A DNA stretch of 64,000 nt, taken from NCBI RefSeq assembly GCF_965363235.1, contig NC_134840.1, positions 96,918,416-96,982,415 on the forward strand, in the 5' to 3' direction. Positions 1 through 11,261 of this stretch are shown in pieces. Source of the stretch: Mytilus galloprovincialis. Lineage: Eukaryota > Mollusca > Bivalvia > Mytilida > Mytilidae. The notes beneath the pieces are model-generated. The model worked only from the letters and a program-made list of their open reading frames with translations, did no database searches and was not told the origin of the DNA. The position numbers were made by a program, and so were the translations under genes. Positions within the stretch are counted from its first letter, which is position 1, and the number at the start of each line of letters is the position of its first letter.

Positions 1-97
1 CATATCAAGTTATCGTTATTGTCATGGTTTACTATTTTTCTAAATATAAAAAAAACAAAAATTTCATTGAATAATAAGCTCTTATATTGTGTTTCAG

Positions 98-146
98 ACT
101 GAGTCGTGGCGCCACCTTGATTATAAAAAAGGAGGAAGATCAAGAA
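98..146 (+). CDS. internal exon of a PWWP3A/MUM1-like gene
   Basis: Exon of 49 nt between a TTTCAG acceptor and a GTATGA donor, reading TESWRHLDYKKGGRSR and ending in phase 1. It joins in phase to the exons at 666 and 2080. In vertebrate MUM1/PWWP3A, as I recall it, a basic stretch precedes the C-terminal helical domain, which fits. The gene continues off the left edge, so its 5' part and any PWWP domain are not visible. Confidence 0.55.
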
Positions 147-665
147 GTATGATTTTATTTTTTTATTCTTAACATAAATATGATATTTAGATGAGTATTA
201 GACATCAATTCACTTTACCTTTTATTCAATTCAAAAATATTTGGATAAAGGTCTCATCATTTCTATTCAAGTTTATATATTTTGTAGACCTATACTTTTA
301 AAACCACCTCATGCAGTCATGCAGTGGTCTTTCTTTAAAAATTGGATTATTGAAGCCTCTCTGATTAGCACACAGCATTGGAGGAGTAAGGATAAAGACT
401 GATTGGCTTGAAGTCAGAATAGTGTGGCCTGACATGTCTTCCTGAGGCTTGTGGAATTGTGAACTAGGACATTAAAAATCCAGCTCACCAAGTTTGTTTA
501 GTATAAAGCAGAATTGATATTTGTAATGCATTTAATTAGGGGCTGATAGTTATACAGCCAACCAACCATCATTATCATCTACATTTTAAAACAAATCTGA
601 ATATATATGAAATTATTTTAACAATATGATTATTTGGGGTATTTTATGATTTTATGTATTTACAG

Positions 666-766
666 AGTTGCTAAACCATCAAGTACACCTGGGATTGTTT
701 ACAGAAGAACAACAAGATATCGTCATGGAAACATTAATGTCTATTTTCTGTAAGAAACATCATAAG
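666..766 (+). CDS. penultimate exon of a PWWP3A/MUM1-like gene
   Basis: Exon of 101 nt (2 + 33 codons) flanked by TTTACAG and GTAATG. Only one frame is open. It reads a helical segment that includes LFTEEQQDIVMETLMSIF. This resembles the E-E-Q-x-D-x-V-x-x-x-L-x-x-x-F/Y pattern of the MUM1/PWWP3A C-terminal domain as I remember it. That family binds chromatin in DNA-damage repair; the role here is inferred from resemblance only. Confidence 0.6.
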
Positions 767-1129
767 GTAATGATTATGCTGTTTGAACATTAGATATTGC
801 AAGAAAAGACTAGTTATGAAGATATTATGATAAAAGTTATGTTATGAGAATAGTATATTACTATTGACACTTAAAAAGCCCTTTGATATCAGAAGATGTG
901 CACTTTAGTTTGGATACATCTTATGTTTATCAAATGTTTATACTGTCTGTATAAAGAAGATTTAGAGGGTATATTTCAATAAGAAAGCAACCCAAGGACA
1001 AACATAATTAAATAACATATCAAGGGCAACATAATAGTCTAGAATATTTTTCTTTCCTAAGTTTGAGCAATGTTATGAGTTTTATTTATTTGAAAATTTT
1101 TTTAAAATGCATCTATGTGTAAAAAAAAT

Positions 1130-1985
1130 TTGTAAGGGTTCCACAGAACCCGGTGTCTCGCCTACTTTTGCTGTAAATCGCAGGCTCAACAAAAGTGAGG
1201 AAAAAAATCAATAAAAATATTCCTCTTGATACTATCTTTTGATTGTAATAAGCTTCTGTTCAAGTTTGGTAAAAATCCAGGGTAGTTTTTGAATCTAATA
1301 AATGTTTTAAAAACTTTAACTGCAGACTGTATGTAATGTTAACTGGAAGAAAATCTAAGTCCATTTATAAGTAAAATACGGAAAAAATGGATTTATATTT
1401 TTACAAAATTTACTTCTGGATACTATCTTATGATCATAAACAAGCTTCTGTCCAAGTTTGGTACAAACCAAGGATAGTTTAAGAAAGTTATTAAAATTTT
1501 AAAAACTTTAACCACAGAGTGAATGTAATGTTTCCCTGCAGAAAAACTAAGTCCATTTAAAAGTAAAATACGGAAAAAATGGATTTATTTTTTTACAAAA
1601 TTTACTTCTGGATACTATCTTATGATCGTAAACAAGCTTCTGTCTAAGTTTGGTACAAACCCAGGATAGTTTCAGAAAGTTATTAAAATTTTAAAAACTT
1701 TAACCACGGAGTGAATGTAATGTTTCCCTGCAGAAAAACTAAGTCCATTTATAAGTAAAATACGGAAAAAATGGAATTTTATTTTTACAAAATTTACTTC
1801 TGGATACTATCTTATGATCATAAACAAGCTTCTTTCCAAGCTTGGTAGAAATCCAGTATAGTTTAAGAAAGTTATTAAAATTTTAAAAACTTTAACCACA
1901 GAGTGAATATTTGTGGACGACGACGACGGAATGTAGGATTGCTTAGTCTCGCTTTTTCGACTAAAGTCGAAGGCTCGACAAAAAT
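1130..1985. mobile_element. pearl/Helitron-like element with tandem core
   Basis: Intronic element. The left end carries a perfect 6-bp-stem hairpin (GGGTTC-CACA-GAACCC, 1136-1151). The right end carries TTCGAC-TAAA-GTCGAA (1956-1971). Between them are four units of about 191 bp (marker GGATACTATCTTATGATCA at about 1417, 1608 and 1800; a more diverged first copy near 1219). Hairpin ends with a tandem core match the bivalve pearl family and related non-autonomous Helitron-like elements. No coding capacity. Confidence 0.55.
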
Positions 1986-2079
1986 TATTAAATAAAAAAA
2001 AATCTTTAAAGGACGGTAAATACAAACAGAATTTTAATTTTCTGATGCTATGGTAATTATTTATGATATGTGTTTTCAG

Positions 2080-2217
2080 TTTATGGAATATGTGATGAAA
2101 GTTTTGTTACCTGAAATGTTGATAAAGATCCACATGGCCGTTAACAGTGTCAGTCATAGAGAATCAGAGGTCATGATGATGGAAGCCTTGTCCAAACCAG
2201 GAGGTGTCTACATTTGA
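2080..2217 (+). CDS. terminal exon of a PWWP3A/MUM1-like gene
   Basis: Last exon of 46 codons after a GTTTTCAG acceptor, phase 0, ending at TGA 2215-2217. It begins FMEYVMKVLLPEMLIKIHMA. The core V-L-L-P-E followed by an amphipathic helix is the best match to MUM1/PWWP3A, where a similar LLPEAII helix lies near the C-terminus. The protein stops about 25 residues after this helix, shorter than the vertebrate tail. Family identity is tentative; coding status is well supported by three phase-matched exons. Confidence 0.6.
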   Translation, partial: FMEYVMKVLLPEMLIKIHMAVNSVSHRESEVMMMEALSKPGGVYI

Positions 2218-3071
2218 ATAGATCTGAATTTATGAGAAAAAGTCCTTGACTTCCAGAGGTCCTTGCATATATATCAATATACCTTCCATTATTTTTCAAA
2301 GGTTGTAAGACATGTGAAAAATGTATTTTTCTCAAGAATTATTGGGCTATTAAATACTCATAAACTTTAAAGGCTTATAGAAATCCTTTATGGAAAATGT
2401 GCAATTTAAGATTATAAATTGTAACATATTTATGTTTAGATCATAATTTCAAAGATAAAATCAGTATTAAGATCTAACAATCAAACTTATATGTGAGTAA
2501 AGATTTCAATCCAATTTGCATTTTTTCTGTTAAAATTCCTTATTAGGTGTCTTAATCATTATGTACAAGTTTATTTTTATTCTGCAAGAGAAAACAATAT
2601 TTACCTCAAGGGTAGACCTCGGTATAGAGATACGGTCATCCCTAGAATTCTACTGGACATGTTCTGACAGTAAAACACGATATAAATTGGGCATTTTATT
2701 TGTCTGTATTGTTTAAAGTTGAAATTATATTTTGGCTGTGCGGTTGAAAGTTGATGTGTATATTTTGGTTGTGTGGTTAAAAGTTGAAATTATTTTTTTA
2801 CAACTGGGCTATTAACTATGGATTCATTATTTTTCATTGGGTATTAGGTGAACAATGCATTAAAATTTTAAACTAAATATAATTATTCTGTAAAAGAGAC
2901 AGAAGTTGCTGAAACCATAAACTGAATGTCCACAAAGATGCCACTTTCCGTGATCCACTAAAATTCATGATCCACAGTAGATTGTAACAGATTCTTATTT
3001 AACCAAAAAACTTAATTTCTAATCAATCTTTAGAAAGCTTCTCTGTCAAATCAAATACAATTGAACCCTTA
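2218..3071. other. downstream region of the PWWP3A-like gene, no feature seen
   Basis: AT-rich sequence after the stop codon; part must be 3' UTR. I see no canonical AATAAA placed convincingly and no open frame or repeat. A short stretch near 2938-2975 (GATCCACTAAAATTCATGATCCACAG) is a decayed fragment of the CTGTGGATTC MITE family. Confidence 0.4.
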
Positions 3072-4207
3072 AGGCCAATTAAAATTAATTGCTAGATTTT
3101 CATCCCCGCCCGCCCCTCTGAAATCGTCCCGCCCCGATTTTTTTTATTTTGAAAAATTTACGATTTCCGGATTTTGTTCATTTCCGTTACCGGTAACCGT
3201 CAACAATTTCGTTTCATTCGAACTTCCTATTTCAAATTTCGGTTTTCATATTTCTTGTTTCGAGTACTTTAAAACCATTGTTATGTTGACAAATTCTGCT
3301 GCTCAATGATGACAATATCATCTACGGAGAATAGAGATAGATTACCAGAAGGGCATGAAATATTCGGGTTACGAGTAATACGCTGTGTCCAAGAACGCAA
3401 ATCGCGGTATGTCACAATTTGGAAATTTCTGTCATTAGAAAACCGTGGATGTTTTTTTAATAAAACATTGACTTATTGTCAGCAAATTTGGGCTCTGAAA
3501 ATTTCAAAAGCGCAAGAATCGTGGAACACATTGGTAGAAAAAAAAAACATAACTGGATTTTAAAGAAACTGACAAAAGCATGAACTTGTTAGATCTATGA
3601 CCGTATATTGAGTTCAAAAAGTCGGCAAACATACACATTGTGTTATAGAAAGCCCTTAGATTTACCCATGGCTATTGTTTTTGTTTAAAACACCCAATAC
3701 CTTAAAAGAGTCATTTAACAACTTCATGTTTTACATTGTAATTATATTTGCTTCAGTCTTGCATAACTTGAGAGTCTTAAAAGCACAACCCTACTATTAC
3801 CAACACTGTTTGATTTCTCATTTCTTTCATAATACTTGTGTTCCATACCATTGCATTTGCATAATTTTACGGGGACTACAAACCATCACTTAAAAAGTAG
3901 TCCAATTTCTCCATGATTTTACTGTTTACTGGAAATAGGTTTCTAAAGTAGCAATTGCATGTAGAACAGTCGTTGCCAATCAGAGATATTTATTTAAGAA
4001 TTTGAAAAATTATGTACGATTCTTTATACATGTTTACACATGTACATGGTATAAGCTAATTATAACACTTGCATATATATATATATATGAAGTTTACGTC
4101 ACAAGAAGGTTTCATATTAAATAAAATTTAAAAAATAAAATCCTCCCACCTGCCCCATTTTTTTCAAAACTTTGGATGAAAATCTACTAATTAATTTTAG
4201 TTGGCCT
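3072..4207. mobile_element. DNA transposon/large MITE with 34-bp TIRs
   Basis: Terminal inverted repeats of 34 bp, AGGCCAATTAAAATTAATTG... at 3072-3105 and its inverse at 4174-4207, about 31 of 34 bases paired. The body is 1.14 kb. It contains an 85-codon ORF (3306-3563) and a 72-codon ORF (3675-3893) that I cannot assign to any transposase. Target duplication is unclear (flanks TTA and AAT). The element lies between the first two genes. Confidence 0.7.
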
Positions 4208-5050
4208 AATAGAAAATGAGAAGCCTCTTATGTCAAATAGACTTCAAGAATTACAGTTGGTTATATATAAATGTATAGATTTTTAACTAAGAAAAAAAAA
4301 ATATAATATTGCATATTCTGACTTTAGACTTTGTGAGTTAACTTTGTAAAAAGCAACTTTATACATATTTGTTATTTTGTTTGTTTAAAGGAAGCAAATT
4401 GTTTCCTATTTGTTATGCATTTTCATTTTGGTTTAGATTTGAATATCTTTTTCTAGTCATAGATATATCGGGTAGTCTACCATTTATATGGAAATAAACA
4501 ATTTGAAAACAAATATTTGTGAATGATTATTTGCATCAGTACTAGAACTTAAAAGATTGGGAAATTATTCATGGTGAATAAACAGTGATAACGGATTTAA
4601 GTCAGTGAAATAGTAACCCAACAACACAAACAAAACAGTTATTTAAAAGTCAGTTGAATGAAGGTCTTCAGCAATAGCTGAATTTCAAACTATAAAATTG
4701 TGGAAAATTTGGACAAGTTGTTTTCAGATTCAGATTTAACAGAACCTAACAAAGATCTGCCAATATTACCAAATACAAATGCATACAAAACACAAACAGC
4801 CACTGATAATGTTTCTGACTTTAGATGAGCACATTAAAACATGTTACAATGTTTAACAGTCTAAGGGAGTATTAAACCTTTCGGCTGTAATATAGAAATG
4901 TAGAGAGAACACTCCATAAAACATAGTTAAGAGAAAAACACTTCAACCTATCATGTTTATATCACATTTAGCAATAAATATTTACAGGTTAAATGATACT
5001 GTATAATATATCCGTCTGATGAAATCAATGCTCACTACAATAAAAAAACA
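4208..5050. other. intergenic, nothing recognised
   Basis: AT-rich spacer with no convincing exon, repeat or RNA gene that I can see. Confidence 0.4.
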
Positions 5051-5322
5051 ATGGCTGATATGAGGTATCCATCCATGACACAAAAAACAATGGCTGATAT
5101 GAGATATCCATCCATGACACAAAAAACAATGGCTGATATGAGGTACCCATCCATGACACAAAAAACAATGGCTGATATGAGGTACCCATCCATGACACAA
5201 AAAACAATGGCTGATATAAGGTATCCATCCATGACACAAAAAACAATGGCTGATATGAGATATCCATCCATGACACAAAAAACAATGGCTGATATGAGGT
5301 ACCCATCCATGACACAAAATCA
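5051..5322. repeat. 39-bp minisatellite, seven copies
   Basis: Seven tandem copies of a 39-bp unit beginning ATGGCTGATATGAGGTATCC. Copies differ by a few substitutions (GGTACC/GATATCC, one ATAAGG). Because 39 is a multiple of 3, several frames stay open on both strands; the plus frame would read MADMRYPSMTQKT per unit. No start context, splice border or match supports translation. It lies downstream of the calmodulin-like gene on the minus strand. Confidence 0.9.
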
Positions 5323-5496
5323 GTACATGCACAACAACAAAATACACAAAAAGCAAATGAACATTGCTTTTATTACTGATCTTCGTCTTTTAGGTCACAG
5401 TGAGACCTCACACGGAGCAAGAAAACTCACCTCACTGCAAGTTTAAGCAGGCCCCTTTCACTACAAGAATGAATGTGCTGTGGTACTCTGTATATC

Positions 5497-5762
5497 TCTG
5501 TTTTATGCCTCACTTAGGGCCATTCTGTTTTTCTGTCTGTCTGTTCGTTCGTCTGTTTATCCATATGTCCCGCTTCTGGGTAAAGTTTTTGGTTGAGGTA
5601 GTTTTGATGACTTTGAAGTCAATGAATGAACTTGAAACTTAGTACACATGTTTCCTACGACATGATCCTTCTAATTTTAATGCCAAATTAGAGTTTTGAC
5701 CCTAATTGCACCGTCCACATAAACAATGAAGATGATAGTGTGATGGGGCACCTATGTACTAT
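5497..5762 (+). repeat. dispersed repeat family C
   Basis: Copy of a repeat also seen at 48990-49225 and, inverted, at 60310-60440. Shared blocks are a CTGTCTGTCTGTTCGT stretch, TTGAAACTTAGTACACATGT and GGGGCA(T/C)C(C/T)ATGTACTATG. A left-end fragment, ATGCCCCACCTACAATAGTAG, lies at 24206. Mussel-type interspersed repeat; class not certain. Confidence 0.6.
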
Positions 5763-5846
5763 GAAAATAATTTGTATTTAATTGAAAGATAGCTTTAAGT
5801 ACTAATTTTAGAAATATAAAATGCTTTTTTCTTCTTGTGTACCAGG

Positions 5847-5880
5847 GGCATCGGTGGTCTAGTGGTCATAATCCATAAAC
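5847..5880 (+). repeat. tRNA-like SINE head fragment
   Basis: GGGGCATCGGTGGTCTAGTG contains an A-box-like TGGTCTAGTGG, as in tRNA-derived bivalve SINEs. No B box follows, so this is at most a fragment. Confidence 0.3.
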
Positions 5881-6095
5881 TTTTCTGAAATGATCCTCTC
5901 ATGGAGAAAGACCAAAATAAAAGAAACTTATAAGGTACTGAGATATTTTAAAAAACATTTAAAATATGTACAAAATAAAATGTGTAATAAATTAAATGAC
6001 AACAATGTAAAATATTGCACTGGAATATTATTTGTCTTGAGCTGTGTTCTTTCTTCTCTATGACAAGGTTTTCCTGTTATTTCTGTATGTACTTC

Positions 6096-6124
6096 TCATT
6101 TTCCCACAAGGACATGGGCAAACT
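6096..6124 (-). CDS. calmodulin-like protein, terminal exon
   Basis: Minus-strand exon of 29 nt after a TTTTCAG acceptor. It begins with AG, which completes the split Glu codon from the 8665-8892 exon, then reads FAHVLVGK and TGA. This is the position of FVQMMTAK at the calmodulin C-terminus, so EF-hand 4 is complete as [13 protein letters not shown] possible AATAAA (TTTATT on the plus strand) lies about 0.7 kb downstream near 5370; an ATTAAA is nearer, at about 5780. Confidence 0.75.
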
Positions 6125-6589
6125 CTGAAAAGGAAATTGTAACAGCCATTGCATACTGTTTTAAACTGTATAAGGAAATTGAAGTGATAAATATTTGGAA
6201 CAAAAACAAGGCGATATTGTTATTATTGACAATTATTTTATCTATACTAACTATCATCTGTGTTTAATCAACAAAGCCTGTACCCTCCGATATATGTCCA
6301 TATCTATAACTGTTTTTTTGCCAATTTTAAGCAGAATTCCCAATGTCTTTCTTTTTTCCTACACTCCAAATTAAAACATTAAATCATATGCTTTGTGTAG
6401 GAAGGGTGCCAAACAATGTTCATGTTAGAAAACCTCTGCACTTTTATGGCCTAACCCCCTACACCCACTGTTTAAAAATGCAGGATCAGCCCTGACCTCT
6501 CTCATGTTTTGTGGGTTATTTGTAGAATTGTCTTGTGTCTGTATTGTGTGTAAAACTCTATTGGTTGGAGTTTTATACAGCTGTCTTTG

Positions 6590-8190
6590 TTGTCGGCTTC
6601 GTTTGTTTTAAGGTGGTTTGTCTTATTTTGATGCTGTTTTGGTGTTGTTCGTACGGCAGGCTTGTTTTGATGTATTTGTACAACTGCCATGTTTTGGTGT
6701 TGTTTGTACAACTGTTTTGTTTTGATGTTCGTACGGCTGCATTGTTTTAAAGTTGTTTGTACAAGTGTCTTGTTTTGATGTTTGAATGTTGTTCGTACTG
6801 CTTTCTTGTTATGATGTTGATTGTATAACTGTCTTGTTTTTTTGGTGTTGTTTGTACAACTGTATTGTTTGATGTTGATGGTACAACTATCTTGTTTTTA
6901 TGCTATTTGCACAACTGTCTTGTTTGATACGTCTTGTTTTGGTGTTGTTGTACAACTGTCTTGTTTGATGTTGATGGTACGTGTCTTGTTTGACGTTGTT
7001 TGTACATCTGACCTGTTTTGATGTCTATACAACCGTCTTGTTTGACGTTGTTTGTACAACTGTCTTGTTTGATTTGTTTGTACAACTGTCTTGTTTTGAC
7101 TTTGTCTGGAAAACTGTCTAATTTTGACGTTGTCTGTACAACTGTTTTGTTTGTAAAAATGTCCTATTTTGATGTTGTTTGTTCAACTCTCTTGTTTTAT
7201 GTTGTTTGTACATCCTTTTTGTGTAAAGTTGTTTGTACATCCGTTTTGTGTGAAGTTTTTTGTACAGCGGTCATGCATTGTTGGTGTTTCTACAGCTGTT
7301 ATGTTATGCTGTTATTTGTACAGCTGTCTTGTTTTGATGTCGTTTGTACAACTGTCATATTTTGTTGGTGTTTGTACAGCTGTCGTGTTTTGATGTTGTT
7401 TGTACAGCTCTCTTGTTTTGATGTTGTTTGTACAACTCTCTTGTTTTATGTTGTTTGTACATCCTTTTTGTGTAAAGTTGTTTGTACATCCGTTTTGTGT
7501 GAAGTTTTTTGTACAGCGGTCATGCATATGTTATGCTGTTATTTGTACAGCTGTCTTGTTTTGATGTCGTTTGTACAACTGTCATATTTTGTTGGTGTTT
7601 GTACAGCTGTCGTGTTTTGATGTTGTTTGTACAGCTCTCATGTTTTGATGTTGTTTGTACAGCTGTCATGTTTTGGTCTTGTTTGTACAGCTGTCTTTGT
7701 TTGTCGGCTGTCATGTTTTGATGTTGTTTGTACAGCTCTCTTTTTCTGTTGGCTGTTATGTTTAGATGGTATATGTACAGCTGTCATGTTTTGATGGTGT
7801 TTGCACAGCACTCATGTTTTGATGTCGTGTGTACAGCTGTCTTGTTTTGTCGGCTGTCATGTTTAGATGGTATATGTACAGCTGTCATGTTTTGATATTG
7901 TTTGTGTAGCTGTCATGTTTTGATGTTGTTTGTGCAGCTGTCATGTGTTGTTGATGTTTGTACAGCTCTCATGTTTTAATGTTGTTTGTACAGCTCTCTT
8001 GTTTTGATGTTATTTGTACGGCTGTCTTGTTTTGATAATTTGGTGTTGTTTGAACAGCAGTTCTCATTTGATGTTGTTTGAACAGCTGTTTTTTTTTTTT
8101 TGGTGTTGTTTGAACAGCTGTTTTTGTTTGGTGTTGTTTGTACACTTGTGTTGTTTTTAGTTTTTGTAGAACTGTCTTTTGGCTATCCTT
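6590..8190. repeat. about 28-bp satellite array in a calmodulin-like intron
   Basis: About 1.6 kb of degenerate tandem units near 27-30 bp, consensus TGTTTGTACAGCTGTCTTGT plus TTTGATGT. A segment of about 245 bp is duplicated inside the array: the block from CTCTCTTGTTTTATGTTG through CAGCGGTCATGCAT occurs near 7187-7278 and again near 7437-7527. The unit contains CAGCTG or CAACTG E-box-like cores many times. The array lies between the last two calmodulin-like exons. Long frames here are by-products of the period. Confidence 0.9.
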
Positions 8191-8664
8191 CAATCCTTGC
8201 TCACTGTTTCGTAGTAAATGCATATTATATAATCAATAAATGAGACAGAATCCGTTAAAAACACCAAAAACCTCAAAAATTTCTGGGGCATCAGAAAAAC
8301 ACACAGTCTTCAACAAAAGAAACAGGTGATCTAACAATATATAAAGATCTAAATTGTCCCGAGTCTTAACATTGGTGAATAAATATAAGATCCAAGATAT
8401 CCCATTTACACTAAATTCTTCTAATCAGAGGCTTATTAAGGGGGCTAGGTGCCCAGGTCCGCCTTTTATAGAGCTATATTTATCGTTAATCCAAACTTTT
8501 TACCAGATCCACCCCTTTCAAAATCCTTGATCTACATCCACATGCTGAAATATCAAAAAGAAAATAATCCCAGTTCGGAAGTATATCCAACAAAAATCGA
8601 TTGCCTTTCAATTTCTTGTATGAAAAATGTCTGTCCACTACAACCCTACTTGTCTGACTCTTAC
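8191..8664. other. calmodulin-like intron, unique sequence
   Basis: Intron sequence between the satellite array and the donor at 8664. No further feature recognised. Confidence 0.4.
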
Positions 8665-8892
8665 CTTCATAATTAATTTGTCCGTCTCCCGTCAGATCTG
8701 CCTCTCGTATCATCTCGTCAACCTCCTCATCTCGCAGCCTCTCTCCGAGGTTAGTGAGAACATGTCGTAGCTCTGCCGCACTGATATACCCATTGCCTTC
8801 TTTGTCAAACACTCGGAATGCATCTTTTATTTCATCCTCACTGCTGATATCTCGTTGATGGCGTTTAAACATGGCGAGAAATTCTGCATATA
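8665..8892 (-). CDS. calmodulin-like protein, EF-hand 3 and 4 exon
   Basis: Minus-strand exon of 228 nt between TTTTGCAG and GTAAGA, phase 1 at both ends. It reads from [10 protein letters not shown] through [20 protein letters not shown] to [18 protein letters not shown]-hand loop 3 ([12 protein letters not shown]) and loop 4 are canonical, with Asp at position 1 and Glu at 12, so both should bind calcium. The linker [11 protein letters not shown] replaces the usual ARKMKDTDSEE. Strongly calmodulin family but not calmodulin itself. A second acceptor (ATATGCAG) lies 9 bases inside the exon. Confidence 0.85.
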
Positions 8893-8965
8893 CTGCAAAA
8901 CCTGTGCCTAATGATGTAAATTTTATTATTTCAAAACATATCTTGAGAAGTTCAATAGTTGGTTA

Positions 8966-9800
8966 TGTAATGTTTATTGGTCGTTATGGTTATAAATCAA
9001 GTAGAATCTTAGTGTAACAATGTATGGTTTACGCCCGAGAAAGAGTTACACAGATTTAGACGTTTGGCGGGGAAATTAGTGGCCGGGTCGAAAGTTATAG
9101 GGGTGATCATAAGAGACTCTCTATGCTCCATAAGGGTAACATATTGAGAACACCCCTTTCAAGGAAATAGTAGTATCGACCAAGAGTATATAAGAGAGTG
9201 AGAAACGGCACTAGAGGCTGTCGGTTGGCTGTCGATGAGCTGTCATCCTTCAACTGAGCGTACGTCGGATATATTAAGTGCTAGAAGAGCCTTGATATTC
9301 AGAGGACACCTCGTACTGGGTACAGAGTGGACGTACACGTTGACAGGATCGACATAGCAGACTGTCCCACTCGGAGGACAGGCTGTACCAGCCCGTACTG
9401 TCTGGTAGTGACAGTTGTCCCACTCGGAGGACAAGTTGTTCCAGCCCGCACTGTCTGATAGTCACAAATTGTCCCACTCGGAGGACAAGTTGTATCAGAC
9501 CTCTCTGTTTTGTATTGACAGACTGTCCCATTCGGAGGACAAGCTGTACCAGCTATACTGTCTATAAGTGACACATCGTCCCATCTTGAGGACAGGCTGG
9601 TTTATTGTATTATATTTGTATATATATAATTGTCCGTTGTTACTTTATTTCGACAAAGAGTCAGTGTGTATATTTTAGTTCATTGTGCATAACATAGATA
9701 GTTGTAGTTCTTAGTATTACCGTATTGTTTGTGGACAACTTGGATCCAAGTATTTACTGGAACGGACGTTTGAGATATAAACGCCTGGTTACACGTTACA
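8966..9800 (+). repeat. 5' LTR
   Basis: LTR of 835 bp with a TATA-like GTATATAAGAG near 9187. It holds an internal tandem series at about 9358-9595: five units near 57 bp, each with TGTCCCACTCGGAGGACA or a variant. That motif is partly self-complementary (TGTCC...GGACA). Confidence 0.85.
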
Positions 9801-10016
9801 TATTTGGTGGCTAGCGGTTGGGATTCAAGTTGTCTATGAAATACTATTTGATTGATTGATCGGCATTTAATTTATTGTCAGTTAACATCAATGTTTACTT
9901 AAAAGATTAAAGTGAATCAACCGTAAGGCATAGTTGTAAATCACGGCTGAGTTGTAACACGAGTGTATTATTTAATTAAAATTGTTTCATTTTGATTACA
10001 CTGTATTGCAATAAAT

Positions 10017-11261
10017 ATGTCGAATATTGACGATCAGATTGCTGAAATTAGTAGGCAAATACAGTCTCTTAGCGAAAGCACAATACAACATGGACAAAGT
10101 TTAATATCTACACCTAAAGATCAGGGTGTACGTCCGAAGGTTGTTGAAAATAAAGATCGATATTTTCATCCTAAGCCGGAATTAACGAAAAATCAAAGTA
10201 CTGCTCATACTATTTGCTCTGGTTCGAATAATGTAAAAATTAAACCTACAAAATATGATGGCACTACTCCATGGATTGATTACTTAGCACACTTTGAGAT
10301 GTGTTGCCTAGTTAATATGTGGTCTGAACACCAGAAAGGTTTGTACTTGGCCGTGTCACTGATTGGACAGGCTCAAGCAGTCCTTGGTGATTTACCAAAG
10401 GAAAAGAGACAAATATTTTCAGACCTAGTATATGCACTGGAGGAACGCTTTGCTCCATCTTGTCAAACTGAACTGTATCGTGTACAATTTAAGGAATGTC
10501 GACAAAAAGCAAGCGAGACTTTGCCGGCGTTAGGTCAGTCAGTTCGAAGACTGTCTAATCTGGCCTACCCGACTGCTCCGTTAGAATTAAGGGACACGCT
10601 CGCCAAAGAACAGTTTATAGATGCACTAGTAGACTCCGAAATGAGACTGAGAATTAAACAGTCCCGTCCAAAAGGTCTTAACGATGCTATACGGTTGGCA
10701 GTTGAGCTTGAAGCGTATAACACGGCTGAGAGCAAAACACTGAACAGTATAGGTCATTTACGACAGACTACTAGTGACGAACGGACAGACACACCTGATA
10801 ATCCTGACACGACTGTTTCTATGGGACAAATGGCGATATGGATGCAGACGATTGAGAATAATTTACTGGCCATAACAAATGAGATTAAAGATTTAAAGTC
10901 CCAAAGAAAGTTCCAACGGGGGAAGATAGATAACACACACAGTAAAAGGAAAAGGGGTGGCCCTTGTTTTAATTGTGGAGAAATAGGACATTTCGCGAGA
11001 GATTGTCTCCATAATATTCAGATACCAAGTACGAAGGGAACAAATAAGAATGATTTTATTACGGAAGGTACGGTTAAAACACTAAAGTATGAACTTACGT
11101 CTCCAAATAATGACAAAGACGCTGTTGTTTCAGCATCAGCGGATGCAGGAATGTTTGTCGAGTTGAACATTCAAGATGTACCAGCCACGTTTGTGGTTGA
11201 TACTGGGGCTACATTCACTTTGGTCTCTTCAAGAGTGTATGATTTAATGTCTGACTTGTGA
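10017..11261 (+). mobile_element. Gag-like and protease-motif ORF of the LTR element (fossil part)
   Basis: Open frame of 414 codons in the retrotransposon. Residues about 75-240 look like a metazoan gypsy Gag (ALEERFAPSCQTELYRVQFK region). A CCHC zinc knuckle, CFNCGEIGHFARDC, lies near residue 318. A retropepsin-type VVDTGATFTLVSS lies near residue 393. This is a remnant of a mobile element, not a host gene. Confidence 0.8.

Noticed and set aside
4982-5446. Frames of 91-131 codons over the 39-bp minisatellite as a repeat protein gene
   Set aside because: Open on several frames and both strands because the period is divisible by three. Kept only as a low-interest finding.
6535-8223. Cys-rich frames up to 200 codons (VQLSCFDVVCT-type)
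   Set aside because: Frames follow the satellite period, occur on both strands, and have no splice or start support.
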